Origin: CAVPTL01 sp963794415
GTDB lineage: Bacteria > Actinomycetota > Thermoleophilia > Gaiellales > JAICJC01
DNA length: 64,000 nucleotides
Assembly: GCA_963794415.1 (NCBI GenBank)
Contig: CAWCDI010000004.1
Location: forward strand, 62,001-126,000
Direction of reading: 5' to 3'
The notes under the pieces were generated by a model that saw only the letters and a program-made list of their open reading frames with translations, was not told the origin of the DNA and ran no database searches. The stretch's first letter is position 1. Every line of letters begins with the position of its first letter. Made by a program: the position numbers and the translations under genes. Positions 34,693 to 44,796 of this stretch are shown piece after piece.

Positions 34693-35600
34693 GCGCCCGC
34701 AGCCTCGCGGTAGGCGGCGAGCAGGCGTGAGTACCGCGCGGCGACCGTTTCGGCGGCCGCCGCGTCGTCGCCGTCGCCGATCCAGCGGGTGATGGCGTCC
34801 CACCAGATGGTGCGGCCCACCGCGAAGCCGGAGTAGCCCTCCGTGACGGCGCCGGTCTGCAGCCAGTGGATGACCTTCTGCTCGTCGCCGCCGCGGCCGA
34901 GCACGACGCAGCGCACGTCGTCGCGGCCGCCTGCGCGCGTCTGCCTGGCCACCACGTCGCAGTCGGCGGCGGTCTCGAGGCCCTCGATCTTCCAGATGTC
35001 GGGCTCGACGCCGGCGGCGTGCAGCTCCTGGATGCCCGCCACCATCAGCCCGGGCCGGAGCTCGCTGTCGTAGCGGCCGGCGTCGCCGCCCACCGCCTCG
35101 AGCTGGTGCGGCTCGGCCGGCACCAGCAGCTCGAAGAGGAACTTGCGATCGTGCGCGCGCAGCCACTCCGAGAGGCGCGCAAGGCGCGTCATCTGGCGCG
35201 CGTTCAGCTCGCGGTCGCCCTCCACGTTCATGCGCACGAGCACCTTGGCGAATGCAGGATCGAGCCGCTCGATGTGATCGCCGAACTGCTCGCCGTACTC
35301 GAAGTCGAACTCCTTCTGGCCGCTTCGCTCGACCGGCACTGCGACATCCACCCCCAGCTCGCGCCCGGCCAGCGCCACGTCGCTGCCGAACTCCTCGTCG
35401 GTGAGAAAGCCCACGCCGGCCGCCTCGCCCGAGGCCGCGTAGGCGTCCAGGAACCCGGTGTAGATCACCTGCTTGGCCTGCTTGATGCGGGCGAGCTCGG
35501 CAGGCGTCGGCGGCCCCGGGATGCCGAAGAGCCGCGTCTGGAACGAGACGCGGTGGTCAAACGCGAGCAGGTAGAGCGGCTGGGTGTGGCCGACGGGCAT
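34689..35600 (-). CDS. DUF2090 protein, aldolase-like (IolC C-terminal domain type)
   Basis: A 303-aa TIM-barrel-like protein. PLYLLAFDHRVSFQTRLFG is the hallmark N-terminus of DUF2090, the domain fused to the kinase in IolC-type proteins and related to class I tagatose-bisphosphate aldolases. FLFELLVPAEPHQLE, PDIWKIEGLE, VVLGRGGDEQKVIHWL and GFAVGRTIWWD are conserved barrel segments; the Lys in IWKIEG is a candidate Schiff base. ATG 35600 follows AAGGAGACCCC. It faces the GH4 gene across a promoter with a TTGATCGAT element. It probably cleaves a phosphorylated keto sugar made by the locus (inference). Confidence 0.85.
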   Translation of the reverse strand: MPVGHTQPLYLLAFDHRVSFQTRLFGIPGPPTPAELARIKQAKQVIYTGFLDAYAASGEAAGVGFLTDEEFGSDVALAGRELGVDVAVPVERSGQKEFDFEYGEQFGDHIERLDPAFAKVLVRMNVEGDRELNARQMTRLARLSEWLRAHDRKFLFELLVPAEPHQLEAVGGDAGRYDSELRPGLMVAGIQELHAAGVEPDIWKIEGLETAADCDVVARQTRAGGRDDVRCVVLGRGGDEQKVIHWLQTGAVTEGYSGFAVGRTIWWDAITRWIGDGDDAAAAETVAARYSRLLAAYREAAGA

Positions 35601-35665
35601 GGGGTCTCCTTGGAATCCGGTGTTCGCTCTTGATCGATTCAGCGCGATGTGGAACACTATCGCTC
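35601..35665. promoter_or_regulatory. divergent promoter with TTGATCGAT element
   Basis: TTGATCGAT at 35630-35638 lies midway between the DUF2090 and GH4 starts. The same sequence lies upstream of the SIS isomerase gene (37773-37781) in the deoR promoter. GTGTTC (35620-35625) and GAACAC (35652-35657) form an outer inverted repeat around it. Confidence 0.5.
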
Positions 35666-36943
35666 ATGACAAAGATCGCATTCATCGGCGCGGGCAGCGT
35701 CGAGTTCACGAAGAACCTGCTCGGTGACATCCTCTCGTTCGAGGAGCTGAACGACGCCCACATCGCGCTGCACGACATCGATGCCGAGCGGCTGGGCACG
35801 GCCGAGGCGATGGCGGCCTACACCAACCGCGAGCTGCAGGGCAACGCCCGCATCACCACCCACCTCGAGCGCCGCGCGGCCATCGACGGCGCCGACCACG
35901 TCATCAACATGGTGCAGGTCGGCGGGTTCGAGGCGACCAGGATCGACTTCGACATCCCCGCCCGCTACGGCGTGCGCCAGACCATCGGCGACACGCTGGG
36001 CATCGGCGGCATCTTCCGCGCGCTTCGCACCATCCCCGTGATGCTCGGGATCGGCGATGAGATGGAGGAGCTCGCGGCTCCCGATGCGTGGTTTCTCAAC
36101 TACACCAACCCGATGGCGATGCTCTGCCAGGCCACCTACACGGGCAGCCCGCAGCAGCGCATCGTGGGCCTCTGCCACTCGGTGCAGAACACCACGCACG
36201 AGCTCGCCGAGCTCATCGGCGTGCCGTTCGGCGACGTCAGCTTCCGCGGCGCCGGCGTGAACCACCAGGCGTTCATCCTGCGGTTCGAGCGCGACGGCGA
36301 GGATCTCTATCCGCTGCTCGACGAGGTGATTGCGAACGACCCCGAGCTGCAGCGGCGCGTGCGCGTCGAGATGTACCGCCGCTACGGCTACTTCCCCACC
36401 GAGTCGAGCGAGCACGGCGCCGAGTACCTGCCGTGGGTGATGCGAAGCGACGAGGCCATCGAGCACTTCCGGATCCTGGTGGGCGACTACATCGAGCGCA
36501 GCGTCGAGAACCTCGAGGAGTACGAGGCGATGAAGCGCCGGCTGGCCGCCGGCGAGCCGATCGAGATCGAGCGAAGCCAGGAGTACGCATCGCTCATCAT
36601 CCACTCGATCCTGACCGGCCAGGAGCGCGTGATCTACGGCAACGTGCGCAACGACGGGCTCATCTCGAACCTGCCGCCGCAGTCGTGCGTGGAGGTGCCG
36701 TGCCTGGTCGACAAGAACGGCGTGCAGCCGACGATGATCGGCGAGCTGCCGCCGCAGCTGGCGGCGCTCAACCGCACGTTCCTGAACGTGTGCGACCTGA
36801 CGGTGCGCGCGGCGCTCGAGCAGAGCCGCGAGCACATCCACCACGCGGCGCTGCTCGACCCGGCGACGTCAGCGGCCATCTCGCCGGCGGCGACGCACGA
36901 CATGGTGGAGGAGCTGATCGCGGCGCACGGGCTGGAGTACTAG
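35666..36943 (+). CDS. family 4 glycosidase (alpha-galactosidase/alpha-glucosidase type)
   Basis: A 425-aa NAD- and Mn-dependent GH4 hydrolase. KIAFIGAGSVEFTKNLLGDI is the Rossmann start. ALHDIDAERL, NYTNPMAM, GLCHSVQNTTHELAEL (metal-binding Cys) and GVNHQAFILRF (metal-binding His) follow. The text is closest in style to MelA-type alpha-galactosidases. GH4 enzymes work by oxidation-elimination and often act on intracellular, imported glycosides. ATG 35666. With no signal peptide, it must act after import by the ABC system encoded downstream. Confidence 0.9.
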   Translation: MTKIAFIGAGSVEFTKNLLGDILSFEELNDAHIALHDIDAERLGTAEAMAAYTNRELQGNARITTHLERRAAIDGADHVINMVQVGGFEATRIDFDIPARYGVRQTIGDTLGIGGIFRALRTIPVMLGIGDEMEELAAPDAWFLNYTNPMAMLCQATYTGSPQQRIVGLCHSVQNTTHELAELIGVPFGDVSFRGAGVNHQAFILRFERDGEDLYPLLDEVIANDPELQRRVRVEMYRRYGYFPTESSEHGAEYLPWVMRSDEAIEHFRILVGDYIERSVENLEEYEAMKRRLAAGEPIEIERSQEYASLIIHSILTGQERVIYGNVRNDGLISNLPPQSCVEVPCLVDKNGVQPTMIGELPPQLAALNRTFLNVCDLTVRAALEQSREHIHHAALLDPATSAAISPAATHDMVEELIAAHGLEY

Positions 36944-36970
36944 GGGCGCTCCGCAGGCGGTCTCACCGCG

Positions 36971-37729
36971 TCAGACGGTGGTGACGGTGATGCCCGCATC
37001 CGCGAGCTCGCCCACCGCTGCCGGCGATGCGTCGGTGTCGGTGATCACCTCGTCCACGCGGTCGAGCTCGCAGATCCGCGCGAACGCCACCTCGCCCAGC
37101 TTCGAGCTGTCGCAGACGACCGTGACGATGGATGCCCGGTCGATCAGCGCCAGGTTGGTGTGGGCCTCCACCTCGTGGTGGGTGGTGAGCCCGGCGCGCG
37201 CCGAGATCCCATCGACGCCGATCATCACGCGGTCGAGGTTGAGCCCCGCCAGCGAGGCCTCGGCCAGCGGCCCCACCAGCTCGTAGGACTCCGCCCGCGC
37301 CACCCCGCCCGTCACCACCAGCTTCAGGTTGGGGCGCACCGCGAGCTCCGACGCGATGCTCAGCGAGTTGGTCACCACCGTCAGCCGCGCCACCCCCACC
37401 AGCGCCCGCGCGATCTCGGTGGTGGTCGTCCCGCCCGTGAGCCCCACCGCGGTGCCCTCGCTCACCCGGTTTGCGGCCTCGCGCGCGATGCGGCGCTTCT
37501 GCTCGCCAAACCGCGCCCCGCGATAGCGGAGCGGCAGCTCGTAGAGCACGCCCTGGCCCACGGCGCCGCCGTGCGTGCGCGCCAGCAGCTGCTGCTGCTC
37601 GAGCAGGCCGAGGTCGCGGCGGATTGTGGCGGGCGACACACCCAGCTCCTGGGCGAGCTCGGCGACGCCTACGCTGCCTGTCCCCGACAGGCGCTCCAGC
37701 ACGGTCGAAAGTCGGTCTGCCTGACGCAT
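36971..37729 (-). CDS. DeoR-family sugar-phosphate-responsive repressor
   Basis: A 252-aa DeoR regulator. VAELAQELGVSPATIRRDLGLLEQ is the N-terminal HTH with the SxxTIRRDL signature. GTAVGLTGGTTTTEIAR is the phosphosugar-binding loop, and VDGISARAGLTTHHEVEAH is typical of the C-terminal domain. ATG 37729 (MRQADRLST) was chosen; the longer frame is promoter DNA. It is divergent from the SIS-ABC operon and convergent with GH4, so it sits in the middle of its probable regulon. Confidence 0.92.
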   Translation of the reverse strand: MRQADRLSTVLERLSGTGSVGVAELAQELGVSPATIRRDLGLLEQQQLLARTHGGAVGQGVLYELPLRYRGARFGEQKRRIAREAANRVSEGTAVGLTGGTTTTEIARALVGVARLTVVTNSLSIASELAVRPNLKLVVTGGVARAESYELVGPLAEASLAGLNLDRVMIGVDGISARAGLTTHHEVEAHTNLALIDRASIVTVVCDSSKLGEVAFARICELDRVDEVITDTDASPAAVGELADAGITVTTV

Positions 37730-37750
37730 CGCGCAGAGTGTACCGCGATG

Positions 37751-37794
37751 TCGATCACAATCATGTTGTCTTTTGATCGATATGTGCTTAGAAT
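37751..37794 (+). promoter_or_regulatory. SIS-ABC operon promoter with DeoR operator
   Basis: TTGTCT (37766-37771) and TAGAAT (37789-37794) are spaced 17 bp, a good sigma-70-type promoter. TCGATCA (37751-37757) and TGATCGA (37774-37780) form an inverted repeat, one arm upstream of -35 and one inside the spacer. The ATG at 37803 is only 9 bp after the -10 box, so the transcript is nearly leaderless. Confidence 0.65.
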
Positions 37795-37802
37795 CGCCAT
37801 TT

Positions 37803-38681
37803 ATGAGCGTGACCCAAACAGAAATCGAGACACAGCCGCAGAATTGGCTCCGCGCCTGGGACGTCGCCCAGGCCAGCGCCGCCGTCCTGCCGCAGCACGG
37901 CGAGCGCATCGCCGTCGTCGGCTGCGGCACCTCGTGGCACATGGCGAGCAGCTACGCCGTCGCCCGCGAGCAGGCCGGCGCCGGCGAGACCGATAGCTTC
38001 GCCGCCTCCGAGATGCCTGCCGGCCGCCGCTACGACCGCGTCGTTGCCATCTCGCGCTCCGGCACCACCACCGAGGTCGCCCGGCTCCTCGCCAACCTGC
38101 CGCGCGAGATCCCGAGCGTCGCGATCACCGCGGTGCCCGGCTCGCCCGTTGCGCTCGAGGCCGGCGCCACCGTGGTGCTCGACTACGCCGACGAGCAGTC
38201 GGTGGTGCAGACCCGCTTTGCCACCACGGCGCTCACGCTCCTGCTCGCAGCCCTCGGCATCTCGCCGCAGCCCGAGGCCGAGGCCGCCGCCCTGGCCCTC
38301 CACGCGCCGCTTCCCGAGGACATCGGCGAGTACCGCCGCATCGTCTTCCTCGGCGCCGGCTGGACGATTGGCCTGGCCGCCGAGGCCGCCCTGAAGATCC
38401 GCGAGGCCGCCGGCGCTTGGACGGAGTTCTACCCCGCGATGGAGTACCGCCACGGCCCCATCAGCGCCGCGTCGCACGAGACGCTGGTCTGGCCCATCGG
38501 CGACGTCGACCCCACCGTGCTCGACGCGGCGGTCGCCGCCGGCTCCACGGTCGCCCCGTCGGCCGAGCACCCCCTTGCAGCGCTCGTGCTGGCCCAGCGG
38601 GCCGCCGTCGCGCTCGCCGAGGCCCGCGGCCTCGATCCCGACCGCCCCCTCAACCTGACCCGATCGGTGGTGCTGCCATGA
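37803..38681 (+). CDS. SIS-domain sugar isomerase/deaminase (AgaS/GlmS C-terminal type)
   Basis: A 292-aa double-SIS protein. IAVVGCGTSWHMASSYAVAR opens SIS1, AISRSGTTTEVARLLANL is its phosphate loop, FLGAGWTIGLAAEAALKIRE opens SIS2, and FYPAMEYRHGPISAAS matches the conserved E-x-RHGP of aldose-ketose isomerases. It probably converts an amino-sugar phosphate or aldose phosphate to the ketose phosphate. ATG 37803; the stop overlaps the binding-protein gene. No glutaminase domain, so it is not GlmS itself. Confidence 0.88.
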   Translation: MSVTQTEIETQPQNWLRAWDVAQASAAVLPQHGERIAVVGCGTSWHMASSYAVAREQAGAGETDSFAASEMPAGRRYDRVVAISRSGTTTEVARLLANLPREIPSVAITAVPGSPVALEAGATVVLDYADEQSVVQTRFATTALTLLLAALGISPQPEAEAAALALHAPLPEDIGEYRRIVFLGAGWTIGLAAEAALKIREAAGAWTEFYPAMEYRHGPISAASHETLVWPIGDVDPTVLDAAVAAGSTVAPSAEHPLAALVLAQRAAVALAEARGLDPDRPLNLTRSVVLP

Positions 38682-39955
38682 AGCTCCTCGTATCAATGAT
38701 CCTCCTGCTGGCGATGGTGGCCGCAGGCTGCGGCGGCTCCTCGTCGTCGTCAGGCGGCTCCTCCGGCGGCGTCGTCCACATCACCCTCTGGCACGGCGAC
38801 GTGGACATCGAGGCGGCGACCATCAAGAAGATGGTGGGGCAGTTCAACGCCACGCACCCCGACATCCAGGTGAAGGCGCAGTACTACGGCAACTCCGACT
38901 ACGCCCTGCAGAAGGTCGAGACGGCCATCGCCGGCGGCGACCCGCCCGACATCTCCTACCTCTACGGCTCGTGGGCGGCCAATATCGCCAAGAGCCCGAA
39001 GATCGTGACCCTGAACGACTACGTCAAGGATCCCTCGTTCGGCTGGAACGACTTCTGGCCCTCCGAGCGCGAGTCGGCCACCGTGGACGGGAAGATCGTG
39101 GGCATCCCCGCCCTCGTCGATAACCTCGCGCTGGTCTACAACAAGAAGCTCTTCGATCAGGCCGGCCTCGCCTATCCCAACGCGAACTGGACGTGGACGG
39201 ACTTCCAGAACGCCGCCAAGAAGCTCACCGACCCGTCGAAGAAGCAGTTCGGCTGGGCCTACGTCAATGACGCCGGCGAGGACACCGTGTGGCGCTACGA
39301 CGCGCTCCTGTGGCAGGCCGGCGGGCAGATCCTCAGCCCCGACGGAAAGCATGCCGCGTTCGACTCGCCGGCCGGCCTCAAGGCAATGACGTTCCTGCAG
39401 CAGATGGGCCCCATCGATCACGCGACCTATCTCGACAACGGCAGCGATACGTATGCGCCGCTCTTCAACTCCGGCAAGATCGCCATGCTCTACACCGGCC
39501 CGTGGGATCTCTCGCAGTTCCCGAAGGTTGACTACGGCGTGGTGCAGCTGCCCAAAGACCTCAACCACCAGACCATCTCGGGCCCCGACAACTGGGTGCT
39601 CTTCAATAACGGCGACGACCGCGTGAACGCCTCGATCGCCTTCATGAAGTGGTGGACTGACCCCAAGCAGCTGCTCGAGTGGTCAACGTCAACCGGCGAC
39701 CTGCCCACCAAGCAGAGCGTCCAGCAGCTCCCCGGCTACAAGGCCTACGTCACCAAGTACCCCGGTGACGCCGTCTTCGTCGCCAACCTGGCAAACGCGC
39801 TTCAGGTGCGGCCGGTGACGCCCGACTATCCCAAGATCTCGGCGGCCATGGGCCAGGCGATCCAGGGCGTGCTGCTCGGGAAGCTCACCCCGCAGCAGGC
39901 GCTCGACCAGGCCTCGCAGGGAGTCAATAACGTGCTCGCAACGGCGGCTCCGTAG
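38678..39955 (+). CDS. ABC sugar-binding lipoprotein (family 1)
   Basis: A 425-aa extracellular solute-binding lipoprotein. The signal is MKLLVSMILLLAMVAAGC with the lipobox VAAGC and a Ser/Gly linker. VHITLWHGDVDIEAATIKK opens the mature domain. WTWTDFQNAAKKLTDPS, GKIAMLYTGPWDLSQF and AFMKWWTDPKQLLEW are standard MalE-like blocks. It delivers an oligosaccharide or glycoside to the two permeases downstream. ATG 38678 overlaps the SIS stop (ATGA). Confidence 0.94.
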   Translation: MKLLVSMILLLAMVAAGCGGSSSSSGGSSGGVVHITLWHGDVDIEAATIKKMVGQFNATHPDIQVKAQYYGNSDYALQKVETAIAGGDPPDISYLYGSWAANIAKSPKIVTLNDYVKDPSFGWNDFWPSERESATVDGKIVGIPALVDNLALVYNKKLFDQAGLAYPNANWTWTDFQNAAKKLTDPSKKQFGWAYVNDAGEDTVWRYDALLWQAGGQILSPDGKHAAFDSPAGLKAMTFLQQMGPIDHATYLDNGSDTYAPLFNSGKIAMLYTGPWDLSQFPKVDYGVVQLPKDLNHQTISGPDNWVLFNNGDDRVNASIAFMKWWTDPKQLLEWSTSTGDLPTKQSVQQLPGYKAYVTKYPGDAVFVANLANALQVRPVTPDYPKISAAMGQAIQGVLLGKLTPQQALDQASQGVNNVLATAAP

Positions 39956-39966
39956 GCCGCTGGCGA

Positions 39967-40845
39967 GTGCGCCTGCTCCGCTCAGAGCACGTCTCGGGGT
40001 GGCTCTTCATCGCCCCTGCGGTGATTGCCATCGGCCTCTTCGGGCTGATCCCGATCGGCTGGTCGTTCATCATGTCGTTCCAGCACAACGACCTGGTCTC
40101 GCCGCCACACTGGGTGGGCGTCGCAAACTACAAGGCGCTGCGGCACGACCCCGTGTTTCGCAGCAGCATCAACCACACCATCGTCTACACGGTGCTCTTC
40201 GTGCCGATCTCGGTGATGGCGGCGCTCGGCGTCGCCGTGGCGCTGAACGCACGGGTGCGCGGCATCTCGTTCTACCGCACCGCGGTGTTCATCCCGGTCG
40301 CGGTCTCGACCGTCGCCACGGCGATCATCTTCAACTGGGTGCTCGACCCCACCTACGGCATCGCAAACTGGCTCCTGAGCCTGGTGGGGATCGGCCCGCA
40401 GGGGTTCTTCCAGGACCCGGGCCAGGCGATGTACTGCATGGTCGCGATGACCGTGTGGGGCTGGATCGGGTTCGATGTAATCATCTATCTCGCGGCGCTC
40501 CAGGGCATCCCGCAGGAGCTGCTCGAGGCGGCCGACATCGACGGCGCCAGCCGGTGGTCGAGCTTCCGGTCGGTGACGGTGCCGCTGCTCGGCCCCGCCA
40601 CCCTCTTTCTGGTGGTGTGGTCCACCATCAACGCGCTGCAGCTCTTCGACGAGATCTATAACACCACGCGCGGCGGCCCGCTCATGTCCACCACGGTGAT
40701 CGTCTACTACCTCTGGCAGCAGGCCTTCCAGTACTTCAACGGCGGGTATGCGGCGGCCATCGCCTACATCCTCCTGGCCGCCATCCTGATCGTCACCCTG
40801 GTGCAGTTCCTGATCAGCAAGCGGACGGTGTACTACAGCTCATGA
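39967..40845 (+). CDS. ABC sugar permease, MalF-like
   Basis: A 292-aa permease with six helices. WLFIAPAVIAIGLFGLIPIG is the first helix, and EAADIDGASRWSSFRSVTVP is the EAA loop that docks to the ATPase. GTG 39967 comes 11 bp after the binding-protein stop. The end overlaps the MalG-like gene (ATGA). Confidence 0.94.
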   Translation: MRLLRSEHVSGWLFIAPAVIAIGLFGLIPIGWSFIMSFQHNDLVSPPHWVGVANYKALRHDPVFRSSINHTIVYTVLFVPISVMAALGVAVALNARVRGISFYRTAVFIPVAVSTVATAIIFNWVLDPTYGIANWLLSLVGIGPQGFFQDPGQAMYCMVAMTVWGWIGFDVIIYLAALQGIPQELLEAADIDGASRWSSFRSVTVPLLGPATLFLVVWSTINALQLFDEIYNTTRGGPLMSTTVIVYYLWQQAFQYFNGGYAAAIAYILLAAILIVTLVQFLISKRTVYYSS

Positions 40846-41660
40846 CGACGCGCCGCTTCAGCTATCGCCACATCTTCCTGATCCCGTTCTCGCTGCTCAT
40901 GCTCTCGCCGCTTCTCTGGATGGCGATCACGTCCATCGAGACGCCGGACGAGGCGCGCCACTTCCCGCCCGTGCTCATCCCGTCGGGCATCGACTGGCAC
41001 AACTACACGTCGGCCATCGCCCTGGCGCCGTTCGGCTCGTGGTATCTGAACTCGGTGATCGTCTCGGCGGTGGTCGTGTTCTCGAACCTCGTGATCTGCA
41101 GCCTCGCCGCCTACGCGTTTGCCCGGCTCAGGTTCTTTGGCTCAAACGTGGTGTTCGTGCTCTTTCTGGCCACGCTGATGGTGCCGTTCCAGGTGATCCT
41201 GATCCCCACGTTTCTCATCGTCCGCCACCTCGGGGTGATCGATAACATCACGGCGCTGATCCTGCCCAACCTGGCCACGGCGTTTGGCATCTTCATGCTG
41301 CGCCAGTTCTTCCGCACGCTGCCGATCGAGCTCGAGGAGGCCGCGCGCATCGACGGCTGCAGCCGGCTCGGGGTGCTGGTGAAGGTCGTCCTGCCGCTCT
41401 CGGTGCCGGCGCTCTCGACGCTCGCGCTGATCATGCTGCTCTGGACGTGGAACGACTTCCTCTGGCCGCTGGTCGCGATCAACACCCAGAGCCACATGAC
41501 GCTCCAGGTGGGCCTCTCCACGTTCCAGAGCGCCCACACCTCGCGCACCACCATCCTGATGGCCGGCAACATGCTGGCGCTGATCCCGATGGTGGTGGCG
41601 TTCGTGCTCACACAGAAATCATTCGTGCGGTCGATCGCCGGATCCGGGCTGAAGGGGTAG
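40842..41660 (+). CDS. ABC sugar permease, MalG-like
   Basis: A 272-aa permease with six helices. FLIPFSLLMLSPLLWMAITS is helix 1, and EAARIDGCSRLGVLVKVVLP is the EAA loop. WNDFLWPLVAINTQSHMTLQ is the conserved P-side loop of CUT1 MalG proteins. ATG 40842; the ATPase gene starts 2 bp after its stop. Confidence 0.94.
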   Translation: MTTRRFSYRHIFLIPFSLLMLSPLLWMAITSIETPDEARHFPPVLIPSGIDWHNYTSAIALAPFGSWYLNSVIVSAVVVFSNLVICSLAAYAFARLRFFGSNVVFVLFLATLMVPFQVILIPTFLIVRHLGVIDNITALILPNLATAFGIFMLRQFFRTLPIELEEAARIDGCSRLGVLVKVVLPLSVPALSTLALIMLLWTWNDFLWPLVAINTQSHMTLQVGLSTFQSAHTSRTTILMAGNMLALIPMVVAFVLTQKSFVRSIAGSGLKG

Positions 41661-41662
41661 CG

Positions 41663-42650
<988 letters not shown>

Positions 42651-42664
<14 letters not shown>

Positions 42665-43541
42665 TGCTGGCCGCGGCGGCCAGCCGCTCGGCCTCGCTTC
42701 GCTCGAACCGCGCCGCCCCCGGCACCGCTGCATTGGCCGACGCCGCGCCCAGCGCCAGGGCGAGCGCGTCGCGCCAGCTCTCGCCGCGGTCGCGGGCGGT
42801 CACGATCCCGGCCAGGAACGAGTCGCCGCTTCCCACCGGGTAGCTACCGCGCGTGCCGGTGGTGCCCTGCAGCGCCTCACCGCCTGCCACCAGCACGGCG
42901 CCCTGCGACCCGCGGGTCACGGCGGCCGCGCCGGTGCCCGCGAGCTTTCGGGCGGCCTCCACCGCGCCCGCGAGCGTCGAGGTGTCGATGCCCGTGAGCG
43001 AGGCTGCCTCCGACGCGTTGATCTTCACGAGCGCCGCATCGTCCGGCCGCGGCGCGACGGTGTCGGCGGCGACGTCGCAGATGACCGGCATGCGGCGATA
43101 CGCGTCGGCCGGAGCGCCCTGGGGCAGCGAGCCCGAGATGGTGAGCCAGCCCGCGCCGGCCGAGGCCCGCTCGACGGCCAGCGCGAAGCGATCCCAGATC
43201 TCGGGCGTGATCTCCACGCCGTTCTCGTAGAACTCGGTGAGCCCCGCCGTCTCGCGGTCGGCCACCGAGAGCGAGGTGCGCGACTCGCCCGGCGCCCAGA
43301 CGATCTCGGCCTGCACGCCCTCGCGCGCGAGCTCGCTCTGGATCCAGCGGCCGGTGTAGCCCGAGAGCATCGTCACGGTGACCACCTCGGCGCCGAGCTG
43401 GGCCGCGGCGCGCGCGGCGTTCAGGCCCTTGCCGCCGGCCACCTGCAGGTCGAGGAGCGGCCGGTGGATGGCGCCGGGAGTGACACGATCGACCTCGAAG
43501 AGCTTGTCCACCGACGGGTTCGCCGCCACGCAGACGATCAC
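42651..43541 (-). CDS. PfkB-family sugar-phosphate kinase (1-phosphofructokinase/tagatose-6-phosphate kinase type)
   Basis: A 296-aa ribokinase-fold enzyme. ANPSVDKLFEVDRVTPGAIH and VAGGKGLNAARAAAQLGAEV are the N-terminal blocks of the FruK/LacC group, which act on sugar phosphates. The C-terminal anion hole reads PVGSGDSFLAG (usual G-A-G-D is G-S-G-D). It probably makes a ketose bisphosphate for the DUF2090 aldolase-like enzyme. GTG 43541 overlaps the upstream kinase stop. Confidence 0.88.
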
Positions 43542-44455
43542 ATCGCCGCCTCGGCCTCGGCCAGCGTGGGCTGCGCGGCGGTGCCGCCCCGGCCGCGCGT
43601 GGAGAGCGATCCGCAGGCGGCGGCGAGCCGCGCGGCATGCTCGACGGCCAGCCCCCGCAGCCGGCCGCACAGCCACCCGGCGTTGGTGCTGTCGCCCGCG
43701 CCGACGGTATCGACGAGGTCGGCCGCGACCGCCGGCACCTGGGTGAACTCGTCGCCGGCGACGGCCAGCACGCCGTCTGCGCCGCATTTCACCAGCAGCT
43801 CGGGGCCCAGGTCGGCGAGCCGCCGCGCCGCCCACTCGACCCGATCGACGCCGGCCAGGCCGCGCGCTTCCACGGCGTTTGGCAGGAGCTGGTCGATGAG
43901 CGGCAGGAGCTCCATCAGCCCGTCATCCCAGAGCTCTGACGGATCGTGCCCGGGATCGAGCGACGTGGTGGTGCCCGCGGCGCGGGCGCGCGCGAGCAGG
44001 TCGCCGATGACGGCCGAGCCGCCCTGCAGGAAGTAGCCGGCCGTGTGCACGTGGCGGCTCCGGCGCAGGAGCTCATCGGGCACCATCGCGGCGGTGAGGG
44101 CGCCGATCGTGCCGGGGTAGGTGAGCGTGGCGCGATCCTCGCCCTCGCTGAGGATCACCGAGAGCCCCGTGGGCGTTACGGGATCCACCATCGTGGGGGC
44201 CATGTCCACGCCGATCGCCGACATCCGATCGAGCATGAACCGGCCGAACAGGTCGTTCCCCACCACGCCGGCAAACGCGGTCTTCAGGCCGAGGCGCGCG
44301 GCCCCGCACGCGGTGATCGAGCTGGAGCCGCCGATGACGAGATCGGCCGCGTCCACCATGCGCTCACCCTGGCCGAACGCGGGGCGCACATCGTCCCCAG
44401 CCAGGATCAGGTCGGGGTTGCAGTCGCCCACCACCAGCAGATCGATGTCGCGCAC
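43538..44455 (-). CDS. PfkB-family carbohydrate kinase
   Basis: A 305-aa ribokinase-type kinase. LLVVGDCNPDLILAGDDV and DLVIGGSSSITACGAARLG form the sugar site, and DTVGAGDSTNAGWL holds the catalytic Asp and anion hole. The G-G-S-S-S in place of GG-x-GN and STNAG in place of AFxAG suggest an unusual sugar. It probably phosphorylates the free sugar released by the GH4 enzyme. ATG 44455; a palindromic repeat lies 20 bp upstream. Confidence 0.88.
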   Translation of the reverse strand: MRDIDLLVVGDCNPDLILAGDDVRPAFGQGERMVDAADLVIGGSSSITACGAARLGLKTAFAGVVGNDLFGRFMLDRMSAIGVDMAPTMVDPVTPTGLSVILSEGEDRATLTYPGTIGALTAAMVPDELLRRSRHVHTAGYFLQGGSAVIGDLLARARAAGTTTSLDPGHDPSELWDDGLMELLPLIDQLLPNAVEARGLAGVDRVEWAARRLADLGPELLVKCGADGVLAVAGDEFTQVPAVAADLVDTVGAGDSTNAGWLCGRLRGLAVEHAARLAAACGSLSTRGRGGTAAQPTLAEAEAAM

Positions 44456-44474
44456 CAGGTGACCCTACAGGGTC

Positions 44475-44507
44475 GTGAATATTACGTGCCTGGCACCGTC
44501 TATTCAC
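44475..44507. repeat. dispersed palindromic repeat, copy 4 (asymmetric form)
   Basis: Left GTGAATATTACGTGCC, centre T, right GGCACCGTCTATTCAC. The ends (GTGAAT/ATTCAC) and inner GTGCC/GGCAC pair, but the middle five bases do not. The same mismatched left/right combination is seen at 17027. It lies between a kinase start and a small gene's stop. Confidence 0.8.
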
Positions 44508-44511
44508 CGGT

Positions 44512-44796
44512 TCAGGAGGGGTCAGACGTCCAGCCCTTCTGCACGCGCTCCGCGACGTAGTCCTCCAGCAGGATGCCGTCCGGCAGGCGGATCTCGCCGA
44601 GGTAGATGCCCGCCGCCCCGTCGATGCCCCAGGTGACGCTCTCGACGTGCGTACGCTGCTCGGGGTCGGGGTTCGCGCCCGAATCGACGATGTCGCCGAC
44701 GCCGGGGATCTGCGGCCACTCGACGTCGCGAAAGAGCGCCGTGCCGCGCGTGTCGTCGGCGGCGAAGGCGCGGTACTGGATGCGGGCTTTGGTCAT
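44512..44796 (-). CDS. conserved small protein at the end of the PRC-barrel operon
   Basis: A 94-aa protein with no helix-forming hydrophobic segment (IQYRAFAADDTRGTALFRD, GIYLGEIRLPDGILLEDYV). I do not recognise a domain. Its ATG overlaps the upstream PRC gene stop (ATGA), so it is the last gene of that operon and is probably a cytoplasmic partner. Confidence 0.6.
   Translation of the reverse strand: MTKARIQYRAFAADDTRGTALFRDVEWPQIPGVGDIVDSGANPDPEQRTHVESVTWGIDGAAGIYLGEIRLPDGILLEDYVAERVQKGWTSDPS

Noticed and set aside
32617..35166. Long reverse frame of 849 codons
   Set aside because: Antisense of the cargo-like protein and out of frame with the DUF2090 gene; low-complexity Arg/His/Gly composition.
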